A DNA stretch of 64,000 bases from Acanthosepion pharaonis (lineage: Eukaryota > Mollusca > Cephalopoda > Sepiida > Sepiidae). The position numbers were made by a program, and so were the translations under genes. The stretch covers positions 1,905,768 through 1,969,767 of the forward strand of contig CAHIKZ030005641.1 in assembly GCA_903632075.3 (NCBI GenBank), in the 5' to 3' direction. Below the pieces are notes generated by a model, which saw only the letters and a program-made list of their open reading frames with translations, was not told the origin of the DNA and did no database searches. How positions within the stretch are numbered: the stretch's first letter is position 1; each line of letters opens with the position of its first letter. Positions 42,762 to 54,434 of the stretch are shown piece by piece.

Positions 42762-43319
42762 TTTTACCTACATCAACATCTGTTGAATAGTGTTTCTGCC
42801 CACATGTTCAACAATATGCATGAATAAATCACTCTCTTCATATATCTTCTTTTCTTTTTTTTATTTCATCCTGGGAAATATGTAAATAGGTTTATGACAA
42901 TGTTTGGATAGGATTTTGTTTTTTCTTCTGTTAGAAAATCTGATTTCTTTGCTCGGGACATGTTTCTATAGATCCAAAAATAATCAAATAAGAGAACTTA
43001 ATTTTTTCTGTCTGCAACCTGCCAGTTATACCATATTAAACGAGAATGAAACATTTCATATTGATTTCTATGAAACAGTATCTACGTTTCAGATATACAC
43101 CCAAATTACACATTGAAATTAGAACTTACTTGCAGAGGTGAAAAAAGTAATTATGATATTATAGTTTAACTTGACTAAACTTAGTAAATAACAAAAGCAA
43201 TAATATAAATATATTTACTGGCTGATTATGTAACCTATAACATTAACAGATACTAGGCATCTGTTTGTCTCACAAAATGAAGGTATCACCCTGTTTGGTC
43301 AAAATTTAGCTATTTAGTG
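42759..43319. other. Non-coding DNA
   Basis: Nothing recognised. The 70-codon frame at 42904-43116 has no domain. Confidence 0.35.
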
Positions 43320-43770
43320 GTTAAAATGGGATGACTCCCCAGATTGCTGGCCTGGGTGATGGTATATAGAGGCCATGCACTTCAAAGACTGTATAGCTCA
43401 TCTCTCTCTTATACCGATAAGATCCAAGGGAATACAGGGCATTATATTTGGGGTTAGCTTGGCAGTGTTAACGGCCAACCACCTTCAGGGCTACACTTTG
43501 TGTTTTCTGTCTGAATTTACTTCCATAGCCTTTTCCATGTTTGGTTGGATATGAGTGCAAGGCAGCAAAGGTTTAAAATCAGGGTTTTCTTCTCCCTAGA
43601 TGGACTACATTCCTGGGCTGTCAAGCTTTATCTACCCGAAGCAGTGAGTCACTAGTTATCTGTTTTCACCTATTCTCTGGGTTGGAGCTGGACTTAGTTG
43701 TCAGAAGCATTTTATAGACAATGAGGGCTTGTCCACACTATCATCCCCCGGCTATGACAACCTTTGGAAT
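43320..43770. other. GC-richer block, possibly an unclassified repeat
   Basis: About 450 bp of visibly higher GC than its neighbours, with GATTGCTGGCCTGGGTGATG, ACGGCCAACCACCTTCAGGG and GGGCTTGTCCACACTATC. No open frame of note and no domain was recognised. It could be an old transposon piece. Confidence 0.35.
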
Positions 43771-44235
43771 ATATATGATGTATGTGTATAAACATAATAT
43801 ACCTTGCCTGTTTTAGAAGCTCCCAAAAAAAAATGTTTTTTAAATTTATAAAATGTTGGGTAAACAAAAACCTAGAAAGCAACACAAACTATGAAATAGT
43901 TGTACATAAACACAAAAATCCAAAATTATTAAATTTGGAAAAAGGTAGCAGATGGAAAAATATAAATTTGAATTTTAACTTTAAAATACACAGAGATTAG
44001 GAAGTCATTATTTGTAATGACATACAATAAAATAATTTATAGTATGTTTTTTGACAATACTAACGCTTAAACTATCTACTGATAAATGAACAAGACTAGA
44101 AAATACAAACTTGATAAATATGACTTTAGTTAAGCAAAAAAAAAAAAAGATCTTTCAGGTTAGTTGTGCAAAAACAAATAAATACCAATACAGGAAAAAC
44201 ATGGCAGCTGTGGAAAAAGTTGATACAAATAATAA
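43771..44235. other. AT-rich non-coding DNA
   Basis: Nothing recognised. Confidence 0.35.

Positions 44236-44318
<83 letters not shown>
44236..44318. repeat. (CT)n(TA)n compound microsatellite
   Basis: About 24 bp of CT followed by about 58 bp of TA. Frames across it on both strands are artefacts. Confidence 0.95.
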
Positions 44319-44322
<4 letters not shown>

Positions 44323-45480
44323 TCAAATAAATATAATCATAATATATAAAATACTTGAAATAAAAGAAATAATAATTGTAAATTAAATTATTATATTACT
44401 TTTAAGTAATATTTACAATCTTCATTTACTCTAACAAAGCAGCTATTTTTCTATATTCTATTTAACATCAGTTTAAATAGACATCTTTTTATATTAATTT
44501 ATTGCTTAAATGTTATTTTTAATTGATACCTATATTTAAGTAGATGCTCTTTTTTATTTATTTATTAAACATTGTCTTGTTAGAAAAATATGTTTGAGAC
44601 AATTTTCATTAATTCTACACAGCCTTCCCCATGTAGAGAGAAGGAATGGCTGCTAGAACTTAATGTAATCTGCGTATAAATATTCAGTGTTAGTATATTA
44701 TAAATGCACTATATTGGTATTTTCTTTTATTAGTCAATATATACTTTCTCTTTTATTATCATTGATCTAGTTATAAGTCAGGAGTGAAACCAGTTAACTC
44801 ACAATATTTTTCTTTCCTGTATTAAATTTCACTTTTTACTTTGTATTTTCCATATCTTAAATAATGTCCATTTTCTACACCATTATTAAATTTTGTACCA
44901 TAAACAAAATCTTTAAATATATAATAATATATTCTTTGTATCTATAAAAAATGATTTTCTCTTTTGCCATTTCTTTCTGTTCTTTGACTTTTGTATAATA
45001 AAATAATGATATAGATATAATTGAATATATCCGATAACATTTGTTTATTTGGCTTAGGGATAAATAAGTGAACCAGTCCTCTCATTAACTGTTATAATTT
45101 GTTTTGCTTTTTGATATTGTTTATGTACTTTGAACAGGAGTCAATTACTTTTTGGTTTGATGAAATGGAAGCATTATTTTCTGTGTATAAAGCATCAGCC
45201 ATTTATTTTCATTTTTATGTAAATAACTAAAAACTAATTATCATAGACCTTTTGTATAATTTCATTATAGTAACAGTAGTAATAATAAATAATACACAAT
45301 AAATTTGAAGCATTAATGGTAAACTGTAGAGTAATGGTAAACTGGCGATTAGGACTGGCGTTTCATTCTCTTTAAATGCCATAATTCTTGAGGTTTTATA
45401 CCATGCTACTTAGTACTAAATCCAGAATTATCCTTTTCACTGACTGATGGCCAAACAAGATTAGAAAACCCTGTCTTCTG
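44319..45480. other. AT-rich non-coding DNA
   Basis: No gene, repeat or RNA recognised. Confidence 0.45.
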
Positions 45481-45484
45481 TGTT

Positions 45485-45630
45485 GTTTAACCTATACCTT
45501 GTGTGAGGAAAAATGGACTCATACCTTTTCCAAAGATATTTGTGTGAAAGTGAATGCAACGGTCTTGGACATAATTTGAATGTTGAACCCACCATCCATT
45601 GTGATAACCACTACATTATGGGCACATCCT
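45485..45630 (-). mobile_element. tRNA-type SINE fragment
   Basis: In reverse: GCCCATAATGTAGTGGTTATC, a degenerate B box (GGTTCAACATTCAAATTATG), then body to AGGTATAGGTTAAACA. The tail is missing. Confidence 0.55.
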
Positions 45631-45794
45631 CAGAATCAATAAACATTTATCAAAAATTCCTTCTATAATATTTGTAAAAAGAGATGTGCTTCTCTTAAGG
45701 GAAAAATAATACGGCTTTTCAAATGATGAATTAAAATCTTCTGCTGTGGAGGATTTTTCTTTAACATTAAGCTAAAGATGGTGCTGGGAATTTA

Positions 45795-46350
45795 CAGGAA
45801 TGGTAATATTAGCTGTTTCCTTATAAGGAAACATTTAGCATTCAGTAATTGATCAGACAGTGCTGCTTGAGTTAGGCTTTCCTTCACTCTTTGACAATTG
45901 GGCTGGGATCAATGTGCAGTATCTGTTCTTATCTCTAATGATAATATTAGCTGTTTCCTTATAAGGAAACATTTGACATTCATTGACTGATCAGCCAGTG
46001 CTACCTTCAGTTAAAATTTATGAAATCTTTCTCTTTAAACAATTATTCAAGAAAACGGGATTCTCAACTATGCTGCTATTGCACTTTCCAATACTGATGG
46101 CGAGTTTCCTATCTATGCTTTGGTTTGAAGTAGTGTAGACCATCAACATCTTTGTTATATTGTTATTTTTCTCTTTGACTTATGGGTGCTATCCATTTTA
46201 GTTGTTGAAAGTCCTGAAGTAATGTGATTTTTTTTTATTTGGTACAGTACTTTATTAGTAATTCTGTAGTGTTAGTCTGCAAGGTACAAAGTAGGATGAT
46301 CTTTGTTAAGACTTACAGGCCTTATTTGTTTGAAGCCATTTTTTGCAACA
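45795..46350 (+). repeat. Repeat family P, two partial tandem starts
   Basis: The perfect palindrome GTTTCCTTATAAGGAAAC occurs at 45815-45832 and 45953-45970, each within ATATTAGCT...ATT. The second is followed by the full family P order (ATTTATGAAATCTTTCTC, GCTATTGCACTTTCCAATAC, GCTATCCATTTTAGTTG, ATTTGGTACAGTACTTT). The first is truncated after about 60 bp. Confidence 0.7.
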
Positions 46351-46905
46351 ACTGAACAATTTCATTGTTAAAGTTGTAACAGTAATATACATGAAGGGTT
46401 AATTTTTTTTTTTTTTTTTTTTTTAAAGTAAAAAATAGCATTAGACTATTTTGTATTTCTGACATTTCAAATGTTTGGGTTTTGTATTTATCTAAATTTG
46501 CAATGCAATAATTGAGCAAAGTAGACAGCAATCTGCAATGTCAGAAAGTCAAAATTGCCAGGAAACATTGTTTCATAAACAATCATAGAGCAGAAACTTC
46601 CGAATGATGAGGTAATCTCTTTTCTGAGGTCAGAAGATATCTATTCTAGTTCCTGTCGACCTTTAACGTACAGACCAAAGAAGTGCAAAGATGTTATTTA
46701 AGAGAAACAGGTTGGTTTATTTATTTTTTTATCATTTATTATTTGCTTTGAGTTGACTCGTCTATTGCAAATGATTCAGTGTTTTATCTATGTTGTAATC
46801 ATCCACTTTAAATTTGTAGATGTGTTATGATAACACAGCAAAAACAACACATCATAGCAAGATGATACCGTTAAAATGCATTAACTTGAAGAATAAAGCA
46901 ATTCA
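46351..46905. other. Non-coding DNA
   Basis: Poly-T is at 46403-46424. No gene recognised. Confidence 0.4.
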
Positions 46906-46909
46906 AGTC

Positions 46910-47165
46910 CATTTGAATACTGCTGCCTTATCTGGTCTGGTGCTCCTGTAGCAATTCTTGATAAAATCCAAAGAATCTGCAATGTTATTGGTCCTGACCT
47001 AGTATCTCAGACTCAGTCACTTTCCCACCATCGAAATGTAGCTTCCCTCTGCCTTTTCTTTCAAGGTAATTATTCTGATGAACTTCCCTCTATTGTACCT
47101 AGACTTTATAAATTTAAGCACAGTACTAGATTGGCTGCAAGGTCTCATCATTGTCCATGCTATTC
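46910..47165 (+). pseudogene. LINE family A fragment, C-terminal domain
   Basis: It reads EYCCLIWSGAPVAILDKIQ, RICNVIGPDLVSQ, SLSHHRNVASLCLFFQGNYS and DELPSIVPRLYKFKHSTRLA with few breaks. This is the jockey-like C-terminal region. It is cut off by a LINE B scrap. Confidence 0.72.
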
Positions 47166-47220
47166 TCATCATCCTTCTGTAGAACCACACTTCTGTTGCT
47201 TCAAGTCTCTTCTTTGCAGC
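47163..47220 (-). mobile_element. LINE family B scrap
   Basis: CTTCTGTAGAACCACACTTCTG and TTGCTTCAAGTCTCTTCTTTG match 34.46-34.50 kb in the same direction. Confidence 0.55.
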
Positions 47221-47699
47221 TCAGAACCTTTGACCATGTTGATTCAGCTATGAATTTGTCTGTGAAAATATAAGCTAGCTGATTTCGTAACAAATTAATC
47301 AACACACATTTTCTCTTCTCAAATGGATGTACTTCTATGTTGAATTTTAATTTATATATTATTTGATTATTATAATTCTTGCACTTCTTACTGAAGCTGA
47401 AAAGATAATCAGACCAACAGTGAATGTGGAAAAGAAATGAGAAAATAAAATGATGATACCCAACTTGTCTGACAAAGAACTTCTGCTAACAGCCATGAGA
47501 TGGTACTGCCTTCTGGCTGTTAGTATATAAGAAAAAAATTACAAAAGTATCTCTTGATTTTCTTTTCTTTTTTCTCTTTTCCCCACTGAATGCTTTTAGA
47601 GATAGTACATGTCTCTTTTCCCCTATAGAGTACTTTTCAATCTCCTGTCAACCACATACTGCACTGAATATAATATAAGACTCAAACTTACTTGATTGC
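47221..47699. other. Non-coding DNA
   Basis: Nothing recognised. Confidence 0.35.
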
Positions 47700-48190
47700 A
47701 TGCAGGCAGAGATCCTTGATAATATCCAAAGAATCATCAATACTATTAGTCCTGATCTAGCATCTCAGCTTCATTCATTTTCCCACTGCCATAGAGTTGC
47801 CTCCCTTTGATTTTTCTATAAATACTTCCATGGCGGCTGCTTGGGTAAACTCTTTTCCAAGGTACCTAAAATTTATGAATTTACATGCAGTACTAGACTG
47901 TCACCGAGGTCTCACCAATATACAGTTGAGTTGGCTAGATGTAACTCTAAGTTCTAACTAACAGTTTCTTTTCTTGCACTTCTTACTTGTGGAATTCACT
48001 TCTGCCTCCATGCTTTCCAGCCAACTTTAACCTTCAAAAATTTAATTGCTTCCTACTATCATCCTGATTACTTTTCTTTTGTTGTTGCTCTTCAGTAAAG
48101 TTTCTGTTTTCTAATTCTTCCACAACTAGTAACCCCTTGTGCCCTTGTGGCTTTATTGCCTTGCTTGGGGTGAATTCAATTAAAAAAAAA
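47700..48190 (+). pseudogene. LINE family A, C-terminal domain to 3' end
   Basis: GAGATCCTTGATAATATCCA, TCTCAGCTTCATTCATTTTCC and ACTTGTGGAATTCACTTCTG parallel the 17.5-18.0 kb copy. It ends with the family terminus CTTGTGGCTTTATTGCCTTG, TTGGGGTGAATT and an A-run. Confidence 0.72.
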
Positions 48191-48943
48191 AATTAATGAT
48201 CCTACTAAACCCACAGAGAACTCTTCTCAAAATGTGAGCTTAAACTTTACACTCATCTATATATAAAAAAAAACAACAGACAACTTTATGCACACACACC
48301 TTCATTCATCCTTTTGTGTTCTGTTTAGTTTATTGAAGTAATCAAATATTATGTTGTTAATTGTTTGTATTTTCATTCTTACTGTCTTGTTTGAAGAAAC
48401 TCCCATCTTATCCAACTTGTTTTTTTTTCTTTTTGTTATTCATATAAATGAACAAACAACTTAACCAAGACTAGTAAAAACTACCAATTCAACCAGATAT
48501 CTCCTACCATTTAAGTCGATCCTAACTCCACAAACATGTAATGAAAACAAAAAATATATTCTTTATTTTTAATCCTTCTTTATCTTTACAAAGAAATTGC
48601 AAACTGGGTGTTAGAATTACAAATTTTGCTTTGGTAATTCCACTTTTTCCATGTCCTTCATGCAAAGAAAAATGTTCTATCTTTGGGGCTCCTGACATGA
48701 AAAAAACTATATACGTGTCTTAGACGGTATGCTGTGGTAAGTAAACAAAGGAATTGTGGGTAGCAGTCAGGGACGATAAAAAGGAAAAGAAAGCACAACC
48801 ATGTCACATTCATTTTTCTGAGCTGGTGTATTTGATAAAGGTGGGATATTGAAGGTAATTGGAGTGAAAACAGGGAGGAAAGAAAAGTATACAGATTTGG
48901 CACCATGAGAGGCAACCATATGAAAATCTTGATCTGATTAGGC

Positions 48944-48945
<2 letters not shown>
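48191..48945. other. Non-coding DNA
   Basis: Nothing recognised. Opposed frames at 48541-48723 and 48658-48915 have no domains. Confidence 0.4.
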
Positions 48946-48979
<34 letters not shown>

Positions 48980-49295
48980 TTTCACCCCTAAGCAAGGCAG
49001 TAAGGCCACTAAGACACAAGGGTTTGCTGAGTGTGAAAGAATTTTTTTTTTAAAAAAAAAAGAGAGAAATATTATTATGGAGCAAGAACAATAGAAGTGT
49101 AATCAAGGTAACAAAAGATAATGATTGAAATTATATTTAAATTTTTGAAGATCAAAGTTGGCTGGAAAGCATAGAGCCAGAAGAGTTTCACAAGTGAAAA
49201 GTGTGAGAAATTAAGCTGTTAGCCTAGAACTTATGGTTACATCTAGCCAGTTTAACTATGAATTGATGAGACCCTGCCACCAAATTAGTACAGAT
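48946..49295 (-). mobile_element. LINE family A, 3' end fragment with poly-A
   Basis: Poly-T at 48946-48973 is the reverse of a poly-A tail. AAATCATTTCACCCCTAAGC, AAGGCCACTAAGACACAAGG and AGTTTCACAAGTGAAAAGTG follow. Confidence 0.7.
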
Positions 49296-49364
49296 GGGTA
49301 ATTCTGAACTGAACTCTTTATTTATTTTATGGGGGTTAGACTGTTATCATTCCACTGCTTATGT

Positions 49365-49500
49365 CTAGTTTTTTATTTTTAGTACTACTTGGTTATTGTT
49401 TGCCCATTTCTGCTGACTGACCCAGGGATTGAACTCACAACTGCTATGCCACCAAATTCATTAACCAACCACTAGGCCATTGTTCCATAGTGTAAATAAT
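49365..49500 (-). mobile_element. tRNA-derived SINE head
   Basis: In reverse: GGCCTAGTGGTTGGTTAATG (A box), GTGAGTTCAATCCCTGGG (B box). It resembles the copy at 38.7 kb. Confidence 0.6.
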
Positions 49501-49731
49501 GATAATTTCTCATCCAAGAAATTCAGACAATAAATACAGCTTGAAGAAGCAGAGACATGTTGAAATTAACTGTCCAAATAAACTATCATTTTTTTATTGT
49601 AATTGTTTTGTGGTTTAACATTTAAAAATATCTCATCCTCTTTGATGGGAGTTGATGAAAGAGCTGATTAAAAAGAATTATACCATCCTTTTTTTTTCTT
49701 TGCTTCTTAATATTTACTTCACACAATATTA
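49501..49731. other. Non-coding DNA
   Basis: Nothing recognised. Confidence 0.3.
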
Positions 49732-49980
49732 TGTTATACTGGAGATCTTACATTATTGATACTTTCCATCAAGTTAATTTGGCCTCAGACATTAAACATC
49801 TTTTGCAGGATGTTGGCAATTCCTAGTAATACTGATTTCTGCATAGTTGGAACACTGGATTTGATTCCAAATATTTCCAGGTTATTACTTGAAATCCTGT
49901 GAATGGGACCTAATGTACCAGTGATTATGGGGATTGTGGTAGTACCTATGTCCTATAAATGTGTCACATCAGTGCAAGGG
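49732..49980 (-). mobile_element. LINE-like C-terminal fragment, direct repeat copy 1
   Basis: The minus strand reads TIPIITGTLGPI and, after a shift, TMQKSVLLGIANILQKMF. This resembles the LLGxAxILRK-type end of some non-LTR retrotransposon proteins. The same block recurs at 50305-50555. Confidence 0.5.
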
Positions 49981-50304
49981 TTTTGTATATCTGCAGAGAT
50001 TCTCAGCAACTTTCTTTACAACAGTTTGATCTCCTGAACATGCAACATTAATAAAATTGCACTTTCTGTTGATTTTTATCATCCCACAGTAATATCAGAC
50101 TTCATGTGTTCAGGTTTATGGTCAGTTTGGTTTTAAATGTTCCTCAAGAGTTTTGTTTGTTTATTCTCCATAACTCTCTCAGGTTTGTGACAGTACCACT
50201 TCTTTTACAGGTCAAAGCCACATTTCCTACTGAGACACCAGTAGAGACTTAAATACACCTGTTGTTGGTGGTGGTGGTTTGTTTGTTTGTTTGGTTGGTT
50301 TGCA
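49981..50304. other. Unrecognised sequence between the direct repeats
   Basis: Possibly more of the same element; no clear motif. (GTTT)n and (GGT)n runs lie at 50262-50300. Confidence 0.3.
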
Positions 50305-50555
50305 CATTATACTGGAGATCTTACATTATTGATATGTTCCATCAAATCATTTTGACCTCAGAAAACATCCTTCACAAGATGTTGGCATTTCCTAGTGGTA
50401 ATGATTTCTGCAGTGTTTGAACACTGGGTTTGATTACAAACATTTTTTGATTACTGTTCAAAGTCCTGGGAATGGAACCTTAATGCACCAGTGATGATGG
50501 GGACTGTCCCAGTATCCATATCTTATAAATGTGCCATGTCAGTGTGAAGATCAGT
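50305..50555 (-). mobile_element. LINE-like C-terminal fragment, direct repeat copy 2
   Basis: It starts with the same TATACTGGAGATCTTACATT ATTGATA as copy 1 and ends with ATAAATGTGCCATGTCAGTG. The two copies are 573 bp apart. Confidence 0.55.
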
Positions 50556-50849
50556 ACATTATTATTATTATTATTTCCAAGTTTGATCTCTGGTAACTGT
50601 TTCACCTGTCATATTGTGGTTGTTGCTTAAAAATCTTTTCCCTTTTATGCATATGTTAGATTCCTAACACCTAGTAGGTAACACTTAAATTGAATTTTGT
50701 TTTAAAGTTTGAAGCAAGAAAGGTGGGCTCTTCAAACTTGTCACTTTAGATATGAACACATTTGATTTTCTGATACATGATGGGTTACATAGCTGAATAT
50801 TCTGTGAGGGTTCATATTTGACATTAGCTGTTTCCCTCTATGTGCCTTG

Positions 50850-50944
50850 TCCCTTGTGGACATGACTGATCATGCTTCTCCACAACTTCCTGTTTTTATT
50901 ACTTGCAGCAATACTAGTTCTTTTATTGCTCCTCCATTCATTTA
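50850..50944 (-). mobile_element. LINE family B, 3' end fragment
   Basis: GACATGACTGATCATGCTTC, CACAACTTCCTG and CTCCTCCATTCATTTAC follow the B terminus in reverse. It stops abruptly at a DNA-transposon relic. Confidence 0.55.
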
Positions 50945-50950
50945 CCATAT

Positions 50951-51172
50951 AGACTCGTGTAGAAGCCAACTTCATGTATAGTGTGACCCTGAATTTTTTG
51001 TATAAATTTTAACCCCTACAGAAAAAAAATTACCTGTGTATAGTGCAACTGATCAACAAAAATGCATGATTTTTAACCTCTTCAAAAAAATTACCTGTGT
51101 ATAGTGCAACCCCCTATATTTTGCTAAAAAAACTAATCATAAAAACTCACATTATGCACAAGTATATTATGG
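50951..51172. mobile_element. Short DNA-transposon remnant, related to 14.53-14.69 kb
   Basis: The ends ACTCGTGTAGAAGCCAAC and, inverted, ATACTTGTGCATAATGTGAG are imperfect inverted repeats. TTACCTGTGTATAGTGCAAC occurs twice, 67 bp apart. Likely pogo/Tigger-type, non-coding. Confidence 0.5.
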
Positions 51173-51189
51173 TCAATGTCAATCATTAT

Positions 51190-51312
51190 ATTCTGTCTTA
51201 ATTCCTGTTTTTTTTTTATTGTTCTCTCCTTATAATGTTTTTTCTCATATTCTCTCATAATCTGTAACCTCTTGCATCTTAGTGGCTTCATTGCCTTGCC
51301 TAGAAAGAAACA
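51190..51312 (+). mobile_element. LINE family A, 3' tail
   Basis: TAACCTCTTGCATCTTAGTGG and TTCATTGCCTTGCCTAGAAAG followed by an A-run. Confidence 0.6.
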
Positions 51313-51590
51313 AAAAAAAAATTTCATAGTCACCTACTACCAACTTCAGCAACTAATGTAAGTCCCTACTTTTTATGAACATATTTCTCTTCCTAATTTA
51401 ATTTTTGTTCAGTGCTCAAAAGAATATTTTTAGCAAGTCTTTGCACCCTTTTCAGATAAATAATTGTGAATAAACAAATGCTTTCTGTTTCAATTCCACA
51501 CTAACAATAATTTTTTTATTGTATAACTAATGTTAAATGATTGAGTTATATGAGAAAATCTCTATCTGCATAGATATGAAAAGAGTTTTC
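51313..51590. other. Non-coding DNA
   Basis: Nothing recognised. Confidence 0.3.
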
Positions 51591-51594
51591 TTCT

Positions 51595-52945
51595 CCTGTG
51601 GGCCATTTCCCTTCATGATATTAGCAATGATGGCTCTCCACAGTTTCCTGTCTTTTGCAACTCTAAATAAATTTTATCTTTCTATAATCTCCTCCTAAAT
51701 CCTTTTCTGCAGTCCATTTACTCAAATTCATGAGGGAGGTGTTGATTTCCTCTGTCCCTCTTGTCTTCAATCTGTCCTGTGAGGATCAAATTTTCCAAGC
51801 CCTCCTTCCTCATTATGTGTCCTGGAAATTTCAACTGTCTCTTCTTGATGTTAAGCATAAGTGTTCTTTTTGTTTCCATTTTCTCTAAACCCTAGACCCC
51901 TTGACCTTACTCACATGTTCAATCCATGGAATTCTCATCATTCTTCTGTAGAATCAAATTTCTGTTGCTTCAAGTGTCTTCTTCATTTTTGAGGAGATTG
52001 TCCAGCATTAACTGCCACATAGGAGAACTGATTTTATGTAACATTTTTGTAATCTTTTCTTTGTTTCCAATGAAATATTTCTGTTTCTTAATACTTTGCT
52101 TAGCTTTTGAAAGGTTTTTTCCCTATACCAATGTATCTTGGATTTCAGTGTCACACTTTCTGTCCTCTGTTAAAACACTTCTGAGATATTTAAATTGTTG
52201 TACTTGCTTGATTTTGGTATCTGATTTCATAATTTGCATGTTTGTTTCATAATTTGTATGGCTGTTCGCAAAAGCGAACAACTATACATTCTTCTTGCAA
52301 TTGATGTTTAATCCTTTCTTCACATATTCTTTCACTACCCTCTGTAGTAATTCTTGAAGTTTCCTTTCTGTGTCTGCTACCAACACTGTGTTATCTGCAT
52401 ATCTTATGTTGTTAAGATTGTGGCTGCCAATATTAAATCCTGGTTAAATTTCTAATTCTCTCAGAATCAGCTCATTTTATAGATTGAATAAGTCTAGGCA
52501 GAAAACACATCCTTGTCTTACACCTCTTTCTATATTTGTAAATTTACTGAATTTATTTTCTATCCATATATAGGCAGTTTGCCACCAGTATAGATTCTGG
52601 ATTATTCTAATATCCTTACCAAACATATCAAGGTTACCTAGCTGTTCTAATAGTTCTTTAAAACGTACTCTATCAAATGCTTCTGTATATTCTATAAAAC
52701 ATAGGTAGACATACTTTTGCATTTGTATTGCTCTTTCTGATATCATTCTGAGCATTCCTTTTGCTAATAGCCATGCATCTTCTTTTTTTCTTTTTTTTTC
52801 TGTTTCATAGTTAAAGAATTTTGGAAAATCAGTATATTTAATTTTTTTTCTATCATTGCCTGTCCTGAGATATTGTTTTATATTGTAAAGACAGTTTTTG
52901 GACAATTCATAACATCCTTGTCTAATGTATAAGTATACCACACTA
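51595..52945 (-). pseudogene. LINE family B, reverse transcriptase to 3' end
   Basis: The longest B copy. The frame at 52477-52941 includes RAIQMQKYVYLCFIEYTEAFDRVRFKE split by RT spacing, IRIIQNLYWWQTAYIWIENK and RGVRQGC, the finger/palm motifs of a non-LTR reverse transcriptase. After a frameshift, RYADNTVLVAD (about 52375-52410) holds the catalytic box with the second Asp changed to Asn. The C-terminal region follows to the terminus near 51620. The 5' end is broken at about 52780, and the endonuclease domain is absent. Confidence 0.78.
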
Positions 52946-53549
52946 AAAAGACCTTACATAATATTTTTTTGTGTGAGATGACAAATCTTTTTAATTCAGT
53001 ACATAAATGTCCCGATTTATTCATTTTATTTACCCTGAGCTATTTTATATTCTCTATCATGTTTTTTATGCCTCATAAACTATCCAACAGGAAAAGATTG
53101 TATTTTTTTTTTTTATTTCTTTTGGTTAAAGTAGTGTTTCTTAAGACTGATGGTAACACCCATTTTGGGATGATATGAACTCTCAAGGGAGTGGTAATTA
53201 TTCAAGGGTGCTTTGATGGATATTTTATAATTCTAACAAGCTATTAAGATTCTTTAACTCTTTTATCACATGCAAAAAGGTAATAATGATATTTTTACCT
53301 TAAAGAAACATTCAGCATTCATTTTTTTTTTTTTAAAGTTGCATTCCCTACACTTCAAGCTAAACTATATATAGGTACTAGTTAGGACTTCATGGAGAAA
53401 TTGTGGTATTATGGTGACTGTAGTAAGAATGATAAGTAAGATTGTGTTTTGGCGTAAAAAAAATTATAGTATTTGAATGCATGATTGTGGCTAAATTTAA
53501 ATCAGGATGCATGAAGACCAGCCTTCTCCATCTCCTTCTATCTTTGTTC
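52946..53549. other. Non-coding DNA
   Basis: A T-run is at 53102-53113. ACCTTAAAGAAACATTCAGCATTCAT at about 53299 resembles the start of repeat family P without the palindrome. Nothing else was recognised. Confidence 0.35.
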
Positions 53550-53592
53550 CATAGTGGGTTCATTGCCTTGCTTGGGGTTAAAAAAAATGATA
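53550..53592 (+). mobile_element. LINE family A 3' terminus scrap
   Basis: ATAGTGGGTTCATTGCCTTG and TTGGGGTTAAAAAAAATG match the family end. Confidence 0.45.
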
Positions 53593-53720
53593 TCTAAGAA
53601 CTTTAATTTTAAGTTCCAATACAATGACCCATAAAATTTATTAGATATATTTTTTCATGAATGTGAATATTTTTCTCTGAAATCCCAAAAGATAGAAACT
53701 ATAATTTTTTTACTACACTG

Positions 53721-53723
<3 letters not shown>

Positions 53724-53752
<29 letters not shown>
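53724..53752. repeat. (AT)n microsatellite
   Basis: A 29-bp AT run. Confidence 0.9.
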
Positions 53753-53756
<4 letters not shown>

Positions 53757-53769
53757 AGTTGGCCACTTA

Positions 53770-53975
53770 TATTTGAGGATATCTGTCTACTAGGGTGGCT
53801 AGGCAATCCCTATTGCAGATGCCTGCTCAGGCACAATTGTGTTTATTCAACACACACAGAGCCCACCTGTGGTTTATAAAGCAACTGTGCTGGGGAGATC
53901 TTAGTTACAGTTTCTGGGAGAGAGCATGTTATCTAGCATGATCAGCAATCTTGAACAAGGCCAGCATGCTCAAAC
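53770..53975 (+). repeat. Unclassified repeat family Q
   Basis: GTGGCTAGGCAATCCCTATT, CAGATGCCTGCTCAGGCACA, CCCACCTGTGGTTTATA, GCAACTGTGCTGGGGAG and TTTCTGGGAGAGAGCA match 8.02-8.16 kb. It is followed by a TA microsatellite. Confidence 0.6.
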
Positions 53976-53980
53976 CCTTG

Positions 53981-53983
<3 letters not shown>

Positions 53984-54032
<49 letters not shown>
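53984..54032. repeat. (AT)n microsatellite
   Basis: A 49-bp AT run directly after the family Q copy. Confidence 0.9.
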
Positions 54033-54037
<5 letters not shown>

Positions 54038-54164
54038 CAATAATAACATTTCTATTAGATGAATATATATATTTTCTAATACAAGCAAGTTTTTTAGCAA
54101 GTGTAATTTAGAAAAATACAAATCAAGTATTCAGCACAATATTCTTTGCCAGCAATCTTGTGTG

Positions 54165-54245
54165 TGCCACATCCTTTCAGGACATGGGTAATAATGCCTC
54201 TTCAAAACCTCTTATTCCTTGTGGCTCTTAGCAGTTTTTATCTTT
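54165..54245 (-). mobile_element. LINE family B, 3' end scrap
   Basis: CATCCTTTCAGGACATGGGT, TAATGCCTCTTCAAAACCTC and TTGTGGCTCTTAGCAG follow the B terminus in reverse. It abuts a LINE A end. Confidence 0.5.
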
Positions 54246-54249
54246 TCTT

Positions 54250-54335
54250 TTCTTTATCATTTCATCCCAAGGAAGACAACAAAGTCACTAAGTCACAAGG
54301 GGGTTACTGAATGTAAGAGAATGAAAAAAAAAACA
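54250..54335 (-). mobile_element. LINE family A, 3' tail
   Basis: ATCATTTCATCCCAAGGAAG, AAGTCACTAAGTCACAAGGG and GTTACTGAATGTAAGAG are the reverse of the A terminus. Confidence 0.6.
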
Positions 54336-54434
54336 TTTTGAAAAAGAAAGAAGCAGGAGTCTTGGCTTTTGCTAAGGTTACTGCACCTCCTGTTCTGCCA
54401 TTAATACACACAAGCTCATTAAGTAGGTGACTTG

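Noticed and set aside
43320..43770. GC-richer block considered as a host exon
   Set aside because: Stops occur in all frames at short intervals and no splice-bounded open segment is visible.
44126..44386. Frames on both strands at 44.1-44.4 kb
   Set aside because: They run through the (CT)n(TA)n compound microsatellite.
49365..49500. Possible tRNA gene
   Set aside because: A and B boxes are visible but no cloverleaf with intact acceptor stem; the same block is dispersed, as expected of a SINE head.
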